Below are positions 11,100 through 24,500 of a stretch of 64,000 bases of DNA, piece by piece. How positions within the stretch are numbered: position 1 is the stretch's first letter; each line of letters opens with the position of its first letter. The stretch is from Montifringilla adamsi. Lineage: Eukaryota > Chordata > Aves > Passeriformes > Passeridae. Under the pieces are notes generated by a model that saw only the letters and a program-made list of their open reading frames with translations, was not told the origin of the DNA and made no database searches. The position numbers were made by a program, and so were the translations under genes. The stretch lies in the NCBI GenBank assembly GCA_017590115.1, contig JAGGNK010006448.1, forward strand, positions 6,496,099 to 6,560,098, written 5' to 3'.

Positions 11100-11609
11100 A
11101 TTAAAAACCAAACAACAACCAAAACCTGCATATTTACACCAAAAAAACCAAACCAAACCAAAACAAAACCCAGAATATTATGCACTTGAGTTACTGCCTA
11201 CTTTACATTTGTAAGTAACTAATTTTTAGTTGTCTAAGGTAAAATGAAATATTTTTTTTCTTCAAAGTCAAGTGAACATGTCAACATGAAATCAGTAGAG
11301 AACAGAAGAACTCCAGTTCTGTGAAGCTTGATATTCATGTAGAGTCGTAAGCACCTCGAAAGGAAAATTAAGCACACTGATTTTGGGCACTGCCTCTCCA
11401 GTGACCATGTAATAGGTAGGTTATCTTAAAAGATAAGCACTTCTAGAAAGTTAGATTCTGTTTATCTTTAGCAATTATCTGAAGATTACTGCTCAATAGA
11501 GAAAAGTTGCCTCTTTTTCTAAAAAATATTTTAAAAGCAGGTCTTATATTCCCACTTCTGAAATAATATTACAGTCCAGTTATTAAAAATGCCTTTGCCT
11601 GAATTAAGG
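10968..11609. other. unique DNA with A-rich tract, no gene seen
   Basis: An A-rich low-complexity tract lies at 11072-11172. Outside it nothing was recognised. Confidence 0.6.
11072..11172. repeat. A-rich low-complexity tract
   Basis: AAAC/AAACA and later CCAAA motifs repeat imperfectly for about 100 bp. The 62-codon frame across it (K, N, Q and P only in runs) is a by-product. Confidence 0.85.
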
Positions 11610-12156
11610 TGTAAATAAGACCATATGCCAAAGTCAATAGTATGGATTTTATTGAACAGTAAATGTGAGAGAGAAAGAGATGGGGACAGAGAAAGAAAGA
11701 GAATTATAGTCACCACCCCATGGTTACCCTTCTTCTTGTGGCCTTCTCTGTGGTGTGGATCCCCAGAGCATTTTTCTGGAGGATACAATTCTGTACAGTC
11801 CAAATCCCAGATATCCAGAGCCATATGTGTTATTCCCACAAGTTGGGATGACATGTGAGTAAGCAGTTTCTTCCTTTCCTACAATTTGCCATGGTGGACA
11901 TTTTTGTCTGAATAGGTTACCCAGATCTGCTTCACCAGGCCTGGCATCTTCCTGTTGTTGCATCTGTGCTTTTCCCACTGTCTGCACAGTAGAGTCTTGT
12001 CTGGTGTGCTAATTCCAAACCTTTCACCTCCGTGTAGGCCTGAAACTAACACCTTCCTTTTCACCATCTGTGCCTGTCTTAAGTTAGCTTGCCTTGTGGA
12101 AACTTCCTCCTTTGTCAGAGTTTGAGACAATTTATTGCGTTCTTTAAGTCCTGACA
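11610..12156 (-). mobile_element. probable LTR or LTR-like repeat
   Basis: The segment is denser in G+C than its surroundings. Two AATAAA signals read on the minus strand (11648-11653 and 12131-12136). It also has a GA-rich patch at 11666-11701 and plausible TG (11610) and CA (12156) ends. The arrangement resembles LTRs I recall from bird genomes, but I cannot name the family and found no target duplication. Overlapping minus-strand open frames of 87 to 107 codons have no recognisable domain. It could also be another kind of repeat. Confidence 0.4.
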
Positions 12157-15100
12157 AGAGCATCTACTGAAATGGAACTTAGAAGAAGTCCAGACATGGT
12201 TCTTACCATAAAATTTTGCAGCAGTATTGTATGAGAATGAATAAAGGAATAAAATGAGACAAAAATAATTGCATGAATGGGATTTTTATGTCTCATCACA
12301 GATGTCACTCTTTCTCACCTGACTGCTCATACTGCCGTTCTGTTTTCTGCTTCTTTCACTCCTGGCTGACTACAACACATCCTCGGGAGGAGGAACACAG
12401 TGATTTTGAAATGTCTCTTAGATGGTGAGGACACCAGTCCTCAAGGGCTACAAAGCAGAAATAATGTGCACCTGTTGCAGTGCATACTCCACATTGGAGT
12501 GGGTAGGGAGGTTGGGTTTGGTGTTAGTATGGATACACTCGGCACTTTGGGCATGAAGATACATAATGTAGACAGATTTTACAGAATATTTAATGTTTTA
12601 AAGGGGATGCACTAAACTAGCATTAAGACAAAAGCTGGACCTGGATACTTGGCTACAGTGAATCGCTTTTCTTTTTATCTGAATGTCTTATAATCTAGTC
12701 AAGACAGCACTTGCCCAAAATGTGAGCCATGACAGTTTATTCTCTCTAGGCTGAAGGTTTTATTTCCTGAAAATTTTATACCAGAAGCCAAGTCTTCCAA
12801 CATCAAAAATAAATGCTTTAATCATAAACTTAAATTCATAAGGCAAATATCATTCTGTTAACACCATGCTCACTTGCCTGGGCAGGCATTTGACAGTTTG
12901 TGTGAACACTGGAAAAATTCAAATAATTAAAGAATTTAATTAATTAATTAATATTGAAAATTAATCAATGTGTGAATTCCTATACATCCATTAAACCAAT
13001 ACTGGAAATGAGCATCACTTAATCTAATTCTTGGCACCTTCAAAATAGATCTACGTCTGAGCTACTGATGCTCAGACACCCTTATAGCCAGGAAATACAT
13101 ATGGAAATTTTAGAAATCTTTGAATTGAACCACTTTTGAAATCATCTCTTATGTCATAATTAATTCATTCTTCCGTATCTAACAGCTAAATCTTCATTGC
13201 TGATAAAGGCTCAGATGTAAATGAACTAGATACAGTGCAACTCCATTATTAGAATACCTTCTACCACTCAAGTCTGTTTAACTAGTAAAGATATTTGAGG
13301 CACAAACTTTCTGAAACAGAAGACTTAGACAACTGTAGTGCATCTTGAAAAAAAAAAAAAGCCCAGTCAGAATCAATAACTAAGGAAAGAGTATACAGTT
13401 GATTGATAAAGGTACAAGAAAAAAAAAAAGTTTTAGGATTCTAACAACATTCTGCAGAAAAGTGAAGGAAACTGAAGTGTGTGGATGGGGTTACTTGTTA
13501 TTTGTTTTGACAATATCTGTGTCTCACTTTCGACCTGTCAACAAGTACTGCAATCTTGTCACAATAATTTTTTTGAAAATGTCTATAGTATGTGCTTTAT
13601 TGAATGTGATTCTGTGAGAGACTAAGTTATACAAAGCAGAATGCTATGTGTAGTTAAGGTAGGTACATGATATCTTTGGCTGACCTATCTCAGATGGCCT
13701 GAGAACACATCAACCATGAACTAGAATCTGATTAAATACTATGGAAAGGTAATCAAAGCAGTGAAACCAACTAGATTACAATTCTAACAAGTACAATTTG
13801 AACACTGGGTTGTTTTGTTCCATTTTTTTTTCCCCTGTAGGGCTTAAGGAGTATACCTCATGAAACATATATAAGCTATGTCTTTTTAATGATACATCCA
13901 CTCTTTCTCAGAGTGTGTCTGAAAAGTGCAAGAGAAAACAGGGCTCATAGATTGAGCGATTGCAGCCATCAAAAAATATAATATTTCAATATGAAAAAAA
14001 AACCCAACTTCCTAAAAGGACCGTTCTGTGTTGGAGAAATTAAAGAACAAATTTTGCTTTGCCCTCAAGTAAAATAGCTGTATATGGAAGCTATATAGTC
14101 TCACTATGCTATGCTATTGTCTGTTTAAATCTAGAATAAGTGTTTTCCATACGCATTTAGTGGATTCTATCTCCTGAGATGCTCCATGATCCAAAAGTGC
14201 AGCCATATAAAGGACAGTTGATATGCTTAAACGCCACATGTGCTTAAGGTACCTTGACATATTGGGCCCTTAAATGTAATGCATGGCTGCTCTCTATGTT
14301 TATATTGAAAGAAAATGAAGTCTCGCTGCTGAACATAATTCTGGCTTAGAAGGATAACCAGCATTCAAATCAAACATAAAAAAATAGTAATTCCTTTCAA
14401 AGACCAACAGGACAGATCATGATCTGTATGATTATTTTATTTTTCTGTCAACTTTACATATATGTCTTCTACACCTACATCATACATGCTGGTGTTAATA
14501 TTTACCCTGAAATAATCAAATTAAGGGAGGCTTTTTTCCCATTATTCTGAATTAATTACTGTGGATTTTATCATATAGAAAGCTTAAATTAAGTATTTTT
14601 ATTTAGTTGTGATCTTGTATGTCCCTGTTGCCCTGCAAAGTGGAATCTAAAATACTTTCTCTCAGTGAGACTGTTACTGACATTTACTTTCTCTGTCTAG
14701 ATTCATATTTTCACAAAATATACAAAGAGTTAATTTCTTTTAGATTTTTTGCCTTCCAAATTTCATAAATAGCAGACTGCTAGTTCAGAAGATATGAGAG
14801 AGAAAAACATAAAAATCCATGTGATAAGAAGCATTTGTAGTAAAACATCCACACAGTTAATTAATGGCCTCCACACATTCTAGTATTAACATCTATCATC
14901 ATAATTGCTCCTTGGGTTTGATCCCACAAAATTCACATGCAGAGCAACGTATGCATTAACAAGTGTAATTTAAAGCCCTGCAAGCGCACAGGAATTTATA
15001 TTAATGAGAACCCTGTTGGAAGTCACTGCTGAGAGCCTTAGAAAAGGTAAGGCTTCTAAGAGGAACCAGAACACAAACAACCTATTAGCATGAGAAAGCT

Positions 15101-17029
15101 TTCTCTTTTTCTTTATTTTATTTTTTTCCCTGTGTGTCTGTGTGTGTGTTAGTCTTTGCACTCCCATTTATATCTACAGCTATTGCTACCCATATCATTA
15201 CCTGAAGGGGCTGTGTAGATTCCCCCACAGCACACATTAAACATGTACCTGATGACTGACAACAAAATATATGATCCTCCATTCCTTTTAGGATCCTGAC
15301 TTATTAGACAAAGGGGCAAAACTTTGTATACTTATGCAGAATAAATCAATACCAACCAAAGTAATTATCAAAAACTATTCCCTCACCACCCAATTAAGGT
15401 AACCCTCACATTCACAGCCAATATCCAGCCAGCTCTAATGTGAATTTTTTTCTGTCCTTCAATTCACTTAACTGTTCTATTTTATAAGTCTAAATTAAAA
15501 ACAAGCAGATAAAGGTCATGACCAGCCTTTGGTGTTTGATCTGTTTGCAAAAAAATACCACCACCCCGCCCCCACCCCAAATATGCCCGCCATAAAAAAA
15601 ACAAAGAGCAAAACACAAAATGAAAAATAAAACCCCCAGTAAATTCTTTCCTGAGAAACAAGACTAACAGCCAGCAGGATAGAGTAGAGCAGGCAATATG
15701 CACAACCTGCCAATCATATGGCGGCTTGTGTATTTTATCAATACATAGATTTTCATGAGGCTTCTCTTACACTTAGGAAACTTGAGGAGAAGTTTTACTC
15801 CTCAGAAAGCCTAGCTATTATATGAAATTATTCCCAAACCTAAAGTTTGTTGAGACAAAATTGAGAAAAATATCAGTAATTTAAAGAATCAAAAGAAACC
15901 CAGAAAAGAATAGTTGCAGTTAATGCATAACCAACAAAATAAGACTCTGAACTTTCAATTAGATGCATACTTTTTAAAAGGATAAATTTGTTAAAGACTG
16001 AAGATGCTCTCACAAATATTTCAAGAACCTTTTGTTTTAAGGTTGCAAGGAATAAGTGTTTGAACAACAATCTGTTTTACATTATATCATCAATTATATT
16101 CAGTGATGTGCTCATATACTTAGGTCAAAATGAACCCAGAATTTTTGAAGAATTAATTACTTGATCCTTTTCCATTTTGAATGTTTTTTCCTTCTTAAAT
16201 ATGGTATTCACGCATTCATATTTAGTCTGGATCATCTTGTACAGTTGTGAGCAGATTTTTTTGTTTGTTTTTGTTTGTTTGTTTGGGGTTTTGTTTGTTT
16301 TGTTGTTTGCTTTTTATAATATAATTATTAGGTATGTTATTAATTAATACCCTCAATTTAAAAAAAAAGTCATGGTTGTTCATATGTAGCTTGGGTATAA
16401 GATATTAATATATGCACAAAATTTGAGGTATATGTTCTTTCAAATAAAATATTAATTTGTTCTTTTGAAGAAAGAGGGAGGTTCATAATGCAGCTATATT
16501 TCAAAAAGGATTTACATTTTGAATTCTTTTAACTCACAATCACTTGCAAATTCTCATAACACTTATCTTGTCCTCAAAGGAAAGACCAAGAGACATCTCT
16601 AGGAACTTAGGCGTCTAATTTAAGACATTGTCTTATGCAGAACAAAGAGTTCATATAGCAAAATAGCCACCTCAGGAAAGGAATTAACATCTCCAGAACA
16701 GCTGAATCTTTCCCTGAAAGAACTTATATTCCTCCACTGAAAACTTATATAAATATATGTTATTGAAGTGCCACAAATTAGGCAAGATGTATGTAGTACT
16801 AGGGTTCATGGAACAAGGCCAAACAATATGTCATTTTTATTACATTTGTAGAGATACTGGTTAAAAGTATGATACGAATTTTGTGATCAAATATGGGAAA
16901 AATGTTAAAAAAAGGACCAGTTATCTCATCTGAAAGGTTTAGACCTGTTTGAAGTATAGTCTCTGAAAAACTGCAAATATTTGTGAATGTGGTTTCGCAC
17001 ATGTGGAAGACAGAGGAGTATAAATTCTC
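12157..17029. other. unique AT-rich DNA, no gene seen
   Basis: Nearly 5 kb without a recognisable gene. It contains only short low-complexity pieces: a TTAA run near 12932-12955, A-runs near 13347 and 13419, a C/A-rich patch at 15548-15640 and a TTTG tract at 16256-16314. The open frames are short and unsupported. Confidence 0.6.
16256..16314. repeat. TTTG-rich low-complexity tract
   Basis: Imperfect TTTG/TTTTG repeats run for about 58 bp, probably a simple repeat or the remains of a poly-T retroposon tail. Confidence 0.8.
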
Positions 17030-17400
17030 AATTTGCTGATTTTCAGGAATAGCAGAGGTGCTGGGAGCTGTGGCATCAGCATCAGGCTCAGTGAGATGAA
17101 CAGGGTCAGACACAGCCCATGGAGTGCCACAGGGACAGGGCTGTGCAGGCCAGCCCGGGAGGTCAGCCCACTTACGGGGTCTGGCTCAGTAGGGCCAGGC
17201 AGGGCAGGACTGCACTCAGCTGAAAGCAGAGTTCAAGGGCTAGGGGTGGACCTCAGCTGCGACCATCCTGCAGCTCTGCCTGGGAATCTCTTTCCATCAC
17301 CACTGGCTGCATGGGGTCCAACCCTGGCTGTGCTGGCTCTACTTTGTTCTTGAGCCCCAAAACCTCCGGGGAAGGCTGGGACTGAAATATTCTCAAAAGG
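17030..17400. other. GC-rich patch, possibly retroelement-derived
   Basis: About 370 bp are clearly richer in G+C than the flanks, with many CTGGC, CCAGG and CAGGG words. At its right end, GCCCCAAAACCTCC followed by ATATTCTCAAAAGG matches, in the same order, the start of the LTR at 51838. The rest may therefore be LTR or retroviral leader sequence of that family. A 106-codon plus-strand frame (17033-17353) crosses it without a recognisable domain. Confidence 0.4.
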
Positions 17401-18466
17401 CTTCCACTGATAAGCTTTGCAGATATAACCATCTGTGCAGCACTGTCTTATTTAACATTAGTTGTTACTTTCTTTTTCATATGTTCTCCTTGACAGGTAA
17501 ATTCATTTTAAAAAGGACTGGCCTCAAAACTTTGACTTCTTCATAGCAAGGGAAATTACCATTTTCATGATTTTCACATCATAAAGCACAACAGGATGCT
17601 CAGAAGGGTCTGATTCAGTAGTTCTTAATAACACTGAATAAATCCAAAATTAAATACAATTCTTTCAAAGCACCAAGCATTAAATTATTCACTCTCCATC
17701 ATACATAATAAGGTACATCCTGATACTCTCCAGCTTATGCATATTACTTCAAGAGTGATATATGGAATTTCTGTATTTGGCTGTAGCTGTTAATGAAGTG
17801 CAAAAAATTAGACATGTTTATTGCAGGGTGTTGCACATTTCAAAATTAATCTAAATTAAATCTTCAATTGTTCCCCTACTGACTGTCAAAATTTTAAAAG
17901 TAGTTGTTTGGTAACTTATATGATTTATACTCGTCAATGCCTGTATTTGGAAATAGACATATGTGCTTTAGAGGAAGCATAAATAGTTCATTCTTATATA
18001 CTCAGCTTTCAGGGTAAAAAAGAAAAAAAAAATCTAAAGATTAAATAAGTGCTGTTTAATTAATTTAAAATCATGCACATTCTCCTATGAATGAACTATA
18101 TGGCTATAGTTTACTTATTTCTTATGTGGTACTCAACATTAAAAGAAAAATTTCCAGTAACAACAATAACATACTTGCTGTAGCATTCTGGCTTCTGAGG
18201 CTCCTGTACATTTAAAAGTAAAATTACTGAGTTTTCTCCTTTTTTTTCTCTCTTTTTGTTCTTCTTTAGCTAAATAATGAGAACACAGATAATGCAACAA
18301 TTCTCTAAGCAATTCTTAGGAAATTATCACATATTGATGAAAAGAGAAAGAATCTCAACTGCAATTTCTACAAATGCAATAAGTGATTGACATCTGCTTA
18401 GCACAGCTGAGTTTACTAAATCATAGGAGCTCTTTCAAAAAATATTGTATTGGTCTAAGTCAGTGT
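17401..18466. other. unique AT-rich DNA, no gene seen
   Basis: No gene or transposon was recognised. Confidence 0.6.
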
Positions 18467-19057
18467 TGTCATAGTTTAACCTCACAGGCAGGTAAACAAC
18501 ACACAGCCATTCACTCACTCCCTTACATAAGAAAGGGGAAAAGAATTATAAAGGTAAAAGTGCAAAAACGTGGGTTGAGATAAAGATGGTTTAATAGAGA
18601 AAGACAAAGTTGCTCATACTAGCAAAGCAAAAAGAGGAATTCTTTCACTACTGCTCTCAACAGGCAGGTGTTCAGTTATCTCAAGGAAAGCAGGGTTTCA
18701 TGCTCTATATCAGCTACTTGGGAAGATAAAGGCCATAACTGCTGATGTTAACCCCTTCCTCCTTTCTCTCCTGGCTTTTACTGTTGAATACAATGTCATG
18801 TGCGGAATATCCCTTTGGTCAGTTGGAGTCAGCCGTCCCAGTTCTGTCCCCTGCCCAACTTCTTATGTAGCCTTATCCTACTTGATAGTGAGAAGGCATG
18901 AAAAGAAACAGAAAAAGCCTTGATGCTCTGCAAGCACTGCTCAGCAACAGCTAAAACATCAGGGTATCATCAGCACTGTTTTCAGCACAAATCTAAAACA
19001 TAGTCCTGTATAAGCAACTACAAAGAAAATTAAACCTACCTCATCAAAATCAGGATA
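18467..19057 (-). mobile_element. solo LTR, family 2
   Basis: LTR of about 590 bp, starting TGTCATAGTTTAAC and ending AATCAGGATA. On the minus strand it holds ATTAAA (18590-18595) close to its 3' end, which sets the orientation. Blocks shared with the copies at 7234 and 33209 include GAATATCCCTTTGGTCAGTT, CTCAGCAACAGCTAAAACATC and AGCACAAATCTAAAACATAG. No target duplication is visible, and there are no flanking viral genes. Confidence 0.85.
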
Positions 19058-20964
19058 GCCAGTTACAATAGCTATATACATTAGTTGGTATTAATAGATG
19101 AAGATCATTTTGTGTCTTGACATCCTGCTTCCACTGGCAGAGAAAGAGTGAATACTTCTCAGATACAGGCAGAAGTGTATTTATTAAATGCCGCAATCAT
19201 TCAAAGACAAACAGATGGCTGCTATTCAAACAGGGAAAAGCAGTGATTATACACATCTGTACAATACCAATAAACTCTAATATATCCGGAAGCAATTAAC
19301 TGCTTTTTTTAGAGTAAAGCAAAGAGTTACTCAGAACAGCTTTCATTTCATTATTTGGTCAATTTTACATAGGAGTTCTAACTATGCATAAATGGTTTTC
19401 ATAATGGTGAACACAGTAGGCTTCAATGATTACTTACTGTGAGCTGGAAAATGCTCACATGGAAGAATGTTATCATTTCTTTCTGTCACACCCNCCCCCC
19501 ATTTCTCTGATTTGCTGTTAATAGGAATTTGAGTCAAGACCTCTTTGTAAAATTATTGTCCAATTCTCTTTTAGCCCTTCACTGGACTGACATGCCAAAA
19601 ATGTTAGGTCCAAATTGCATGCCGTATGTCAAGCTGGAAACGTACATAGGAGATGAAAACTGAATGCTCTTGCCTCAAGACTTATGCTCTCTTGTGAGTT
19701 CTAACATACTGGCATCCATGTCTGCTACTGAACTTGAGTTTCACAGTTCATAGTACTGAAACAAAAGTTCAGCCATCTGGACAGCTATGTTAATGGGTTA
19801 TATAATCCCACTATATTCCTCTGCAGCTTTTCCAATCAGACTTTAAACAACTAAATCCTCTCTCTGGAGTTAGCGTCCACAGGCAATGGATTGTTGTTTA
19901 AGTAAATTATTACACTTTGCTTAGCTAACCTCATTTGTGTTAACATCCAACCGACTTTGACTATCCAATCCAGCAATATGTTATCAATTCCCAGGTTGTG
20001 CCCTATATCCAAAAAGCACGTCTAAACAGTGGACTCCAGTTGCCTACTGTCTTAGTGGGTTTGTCTCTTGACTCCGTTTTGGAACATCCAAGTGGTTATG
20101 TCAAGAGAAAATTTGTTTTACACAGGACTAGATTTAGTAACAGAAATGTAAGGTAGTCTGTCTTAACTGTCCTTGATGCTTGAAGCAGGTTATTTATTCA
20201 TTCCTCATACACTTTTTTATCAGTGATATAGTCATGGACATTAAGTCAACAGAAAATATAATCTTATTCAATTTGACTTTATGAATATAATACGCTTTAT
20301 ATTTCATGCAGATATTTGGTACTAAGCACAATTATATTGGGTATCTTTACTTGTATAGACAGACCAGATTCCTTTTGCCTGGGCATAAGACCAAAACTTT
20401 GGTTTTGAAGCCACCACAAGACTGTGTTAGCACAGACCTCTGAGCATGCTGATTATGAGGAATTTCCTTTAAAGCAGTGACAAAGCTTCAAGGACAGATG
20501 TGACTTTCATCCTATTATGTAGAAGTCAAGACAAAGCAGTGTGTGTCAGAGTGTTATCTTTCAGGGATAGCAAAAATTCCTGATTCTCTAATAAGTCACT
20601 TACATTTTTCTAGTTTAAATCAGAAACTAATCAAAATTATTTGGTTCGTTCTGAATTATTAGTCTGATCTTTTTTTTTCTTAATTTGTTATTTTGCTTAT
20701 TTTTAATAATTCTATAAACTCTTTTAACTTTCAAATCACTTTTAATTTTCTAGGCAAATATTTTCCAAAATGAAACCAGGCATAACTAAGCCCAGTAAAT
20801 GATTTCTCAGAGACTCCATGAGAGCAGGACATCATCTCATTATTACAAGGTTAGTGGGTATTTGCCAGCAAGCTAGTTTTTTGTCTCATCTAACACACAT
20901 ACTGTGAATTCCACCTAATTTACATTTTTAATACTATATAATTGTGAATCTTCTGATCTGTTGA

Positions 20965-21025
20965 CATCCAGATATCTTGATATCTATCTATCTGGATATC
21001 TGTTGATATCCAGGTATCAGATATC
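20965..21025. repeat. cluster of GATATC direct and inverted words
   Basis: Within about 60 bp the words CCAGATATC, TTGATATC, GGATATC, TTGATATCC and CAGATATC alternate, with TATCTATC between. The pattern could fold or slip and is probably a decayed simple repeat. Confidence 0.6.
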
Positions 21026-21442
21026 TCCAGCACTTGTTTTCACTGTTGCTTCCATCAACCAGTAGATGTAATCCTATAGAAAATAAAACTATAAACATAA
21101 AAAAATCCTTAAAACTTAAAATTAATATTTAATAATATAAAAATACCTGAGTAAATTAGCATTTTTCAGCATAAGTGTTTATATGTCCAAATTAAGGATT
21201 CTAGTATTGTATTATTTAACCGAAATATGACTAATTATGTTAATGCATAAAGAAAAAAATATTTTGTAATACAAAGAAAAGGAAAATTGGAAGAAACATC
21301 TCATAGACCAAATATATTCATGGAGACACACCAGTTTCAACTGTATTATTTTTCTACAGGATATGAGTAGGAGATGGAAAAGGAAAACTGAAAAACAAAT
21401 TTTAAGTGTTTCTTGGGTTCTAAAAGATGCATTTTAAAATAT

Positions 21443-21550
21443 GAAAAAAAACCTCGAACAAATAAAAAAAAAAATCAAACAAAAAAGGCCCAAAAAACAA
21501 CAACAACAAAACCCCTCAAAAAAACAAACAAATAAACCCCCTAAAACTTC
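21443..21550. repeat. A-rich low-complexity tract
   Basis: Long A-runs interrupted by C (AAAAACC, CAACAACAACAAAACC, CAAACAAATAAACC). Confidence 0.8.
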
Positions 21551-24500
21551 AACATCCACCACCCCTTGCCCCTCCAAACGCTTGCAAGTAAGAAGGACTA
21601 TACTGTAATAGGTATTCCTGAAAGGACAAGCATGTATAAAGAAATTGAAGCTTTATGGGTAAAACCAAGGGACCTTCAGGAATTTGGTCTTGACATATAG
21701 TATTAAAAAATAAGGAAGAAAGAATTGCTGTCAACATATACATAATATTTTATGCACAGCAAAAATGCAGAGACAGTAAGTTGTTAAAAAAGGGTCAGAG
21801 TCCCTGCACGAAAATATACACAGGACGGACAGAGAGAGAAATTCCTTCAATACTAAACTAAGCATGCTGTGCCTGATCAGTGCAATTGTCTGTAGCAAAT
21901 TCTCCTTTACTTCCAGCAGAGAAAACTCTGCTTTTTGATTTGCCCCTCAGCACATTTTGCAGAAGGTATGTAAATATTTACCCACATAACTCATACTGTC
22001 AATATTGCAGACACATATAGAGATGCCTGGGGCACAAACAAGCCTTCCAGAGGTGTCAGATGTAATCTGTGAAATGCTGCAATCAATTCTGAAGCAATAT
22101 TAATTTATAGGAAGCCAATCTTTTAACAGTAAGAAGGTCACAAATACTTTGAGTAAGAAGTGTGCGGGGACACATCACCTTTCCCACACTTAATTCCCAT
22201 CTCTTTCCTTATCATACTATTATTTCAATAAAGTTACAACATGGGGGACAATATGAAATGGGAACACAAAAAAGAGCTTTGATTGTTTGGCAATCTATAG
22301 ATTTTGAACTACAAATACATTAAGAACCACCCGCATGTTTAGGCAAACTGGAAATGCTGTCAGTATCTATTTATCAGGATATCTCTTCTGCTGTTCAAGG
22401 AAGACGCAAACTCTTCATGCCTTTTACAGTAATTGTAACAGGATTCACATAAGAAATAAACCTGAAAAAGGTGCTACTTATATGTGTTACACAGAGCTTA
22501 AAAATTGATTTAATTCCCTAGTTCTTATCTGTATACTTTTCCCAGTGGATTTTTCCAAGATAACAATATTCAGCAATAATAATTTCCAGTATAATGAGAC
22601 TAAGTCTAAACTCTGACAGTATAAACTGGTGGACTGCCTTGAGGATAGGCACAGGCTTCTGGCACTTTTTTATTTAGTATTATAGATACTCTCAAGGAGA
22701 ATATCTTCCTTTCTGATTCCCCCAGCAACTAAATAAACATGCACATGTGCATGCTTATGAACCTGCTTGGGTTCATAGACTGTTGAGAGGAAGGTATTCC
22801 CTTCAGATCCTATGTATGCTGAGATTCAAAACAAAACAATCATGTAGCTTCACTAAACTACATGACACTAACCTATAGGATATAAACTATCAACATCAGT
22901 TATACTTTGGTGTATTTCAAATTGTAATCACAGTTAAGGAAACTTATGCACAGTTTTATAGATATTTATACCTTGCATACCAGTCTTTCAGGTTATAGCT
23001 ACTGACAGGGGAGAGAGCACCTAGTTTATGGGTTTCCTCTAAGGCTGGAAAATAGAATAAATAAAGACTAATATTTCAGTATTAACTGAACAAGGTCTTT
23101 GATGGCAGCCTGACAAATCAAAAATAATTCAGGTAACTCAACATCTAAGGAAATAAAGTGATAAACTGGGTATTTTTTCTGGCCAACTGAAAACCATGCA
23201 ATCCTAATAACTACATTATCTAATATTACCATGACACATTAAGTCATAGCTAGGTCACAAAACCAAACAAAAATATGAATGTTTTGGGGTCAGTGAGGTT
23301 GCAGACACATGACCTTTCTTGAGCCTAGGAAAATTCTGCCTTTCTGTTAAAATTCTCAGTAGTCAAGTCCAAACTTCCACTCTTATCTAGTTATACCTAA
23401 CTGTAACTAGTAATCTTTTCTTATTGATTTTAAATACAGTAGACAGGTTTATTTTAAACAGGTACTGTACATTCAGCTATGTTTCAAAAGTAAGTTTGCA
23501 AAAAAGTGAAGGAAAATATTTTGAAAATCTAATTAAAAAGAAAATAAATATTTTTGCCTACTTTCTCCTTCCTCAGCCTTTTCATGTGAACATGAAACCA
23601 TTTTACCTTGCACTGGTTATGAGTTTGAACTTCCCTATTTTGTCTGTCTCAAAAATTAGATATGTTCACCTTTTGACATTTTAGAGTTTAATCTGAATGG
23701 AAATCTCGTAGAGTTTCCTGCAGCACTTCTTCACCCTCGAGCCCTGGATTCCTTTGTTTTCAAAGGAAAATGGTAGTTCAGGTCTTTGCCTAATTTCAGA
23801 TGATGTATCCAAATTTTAATTGCAACTTAACCAAATAGTAACACCTTAGAATAGCAATAAATTAGAGAAGCAGAGAAAGAACCCTAAGCATCTTAACAAG
23901 ATTCTCATCAGATACATATGTTTCACAGAAAATTAAGATACTGAGTAAACTCAAGTTTACTGAATCTCCTAGACCTATCGGAAATTCAAAATTTAAGAGA
24001 CTGATAAAAAGAAAGGAACCTGAACACATTGCCTTTGAAAAAAACCAACTCCTTGTGTAAATATTTCTGGAAGACATTTTTAACAACATAAATATTTACA
24101 TTTACAATATATATTGGTGAAAATAAAAAAAACCAAAAGTTTCGCTTTTTCTTACTTCCTAATGATACTCATTCTTGTTTATAGCAGCAAATATACAGCT
24201 TGTAGTGACAGTGACATTGGATTATTTTTCTTTTATTTTCCCTCTCTATTTGTTAATATTTTATTTGCATTTGTTGTAGCCTAAATTATTTGGTTTATAT
24301 TGCAATGATGTTCAGATTCTCCTAGATGAGCATCCCATCATTGATACTAATTGGTGTTGGCTGCCATGGAAATGCCAATTTGGTAGCAGTCAGTGTCAAT
24401 CAGTCCTCAACAGTTATATTCACAGAAAATATGTGGTGGTCACTGTGAAGACTCTAAAAAGTAATCAAAGCTAGTGACAGAAGGGGAAACTCTTAAAATA

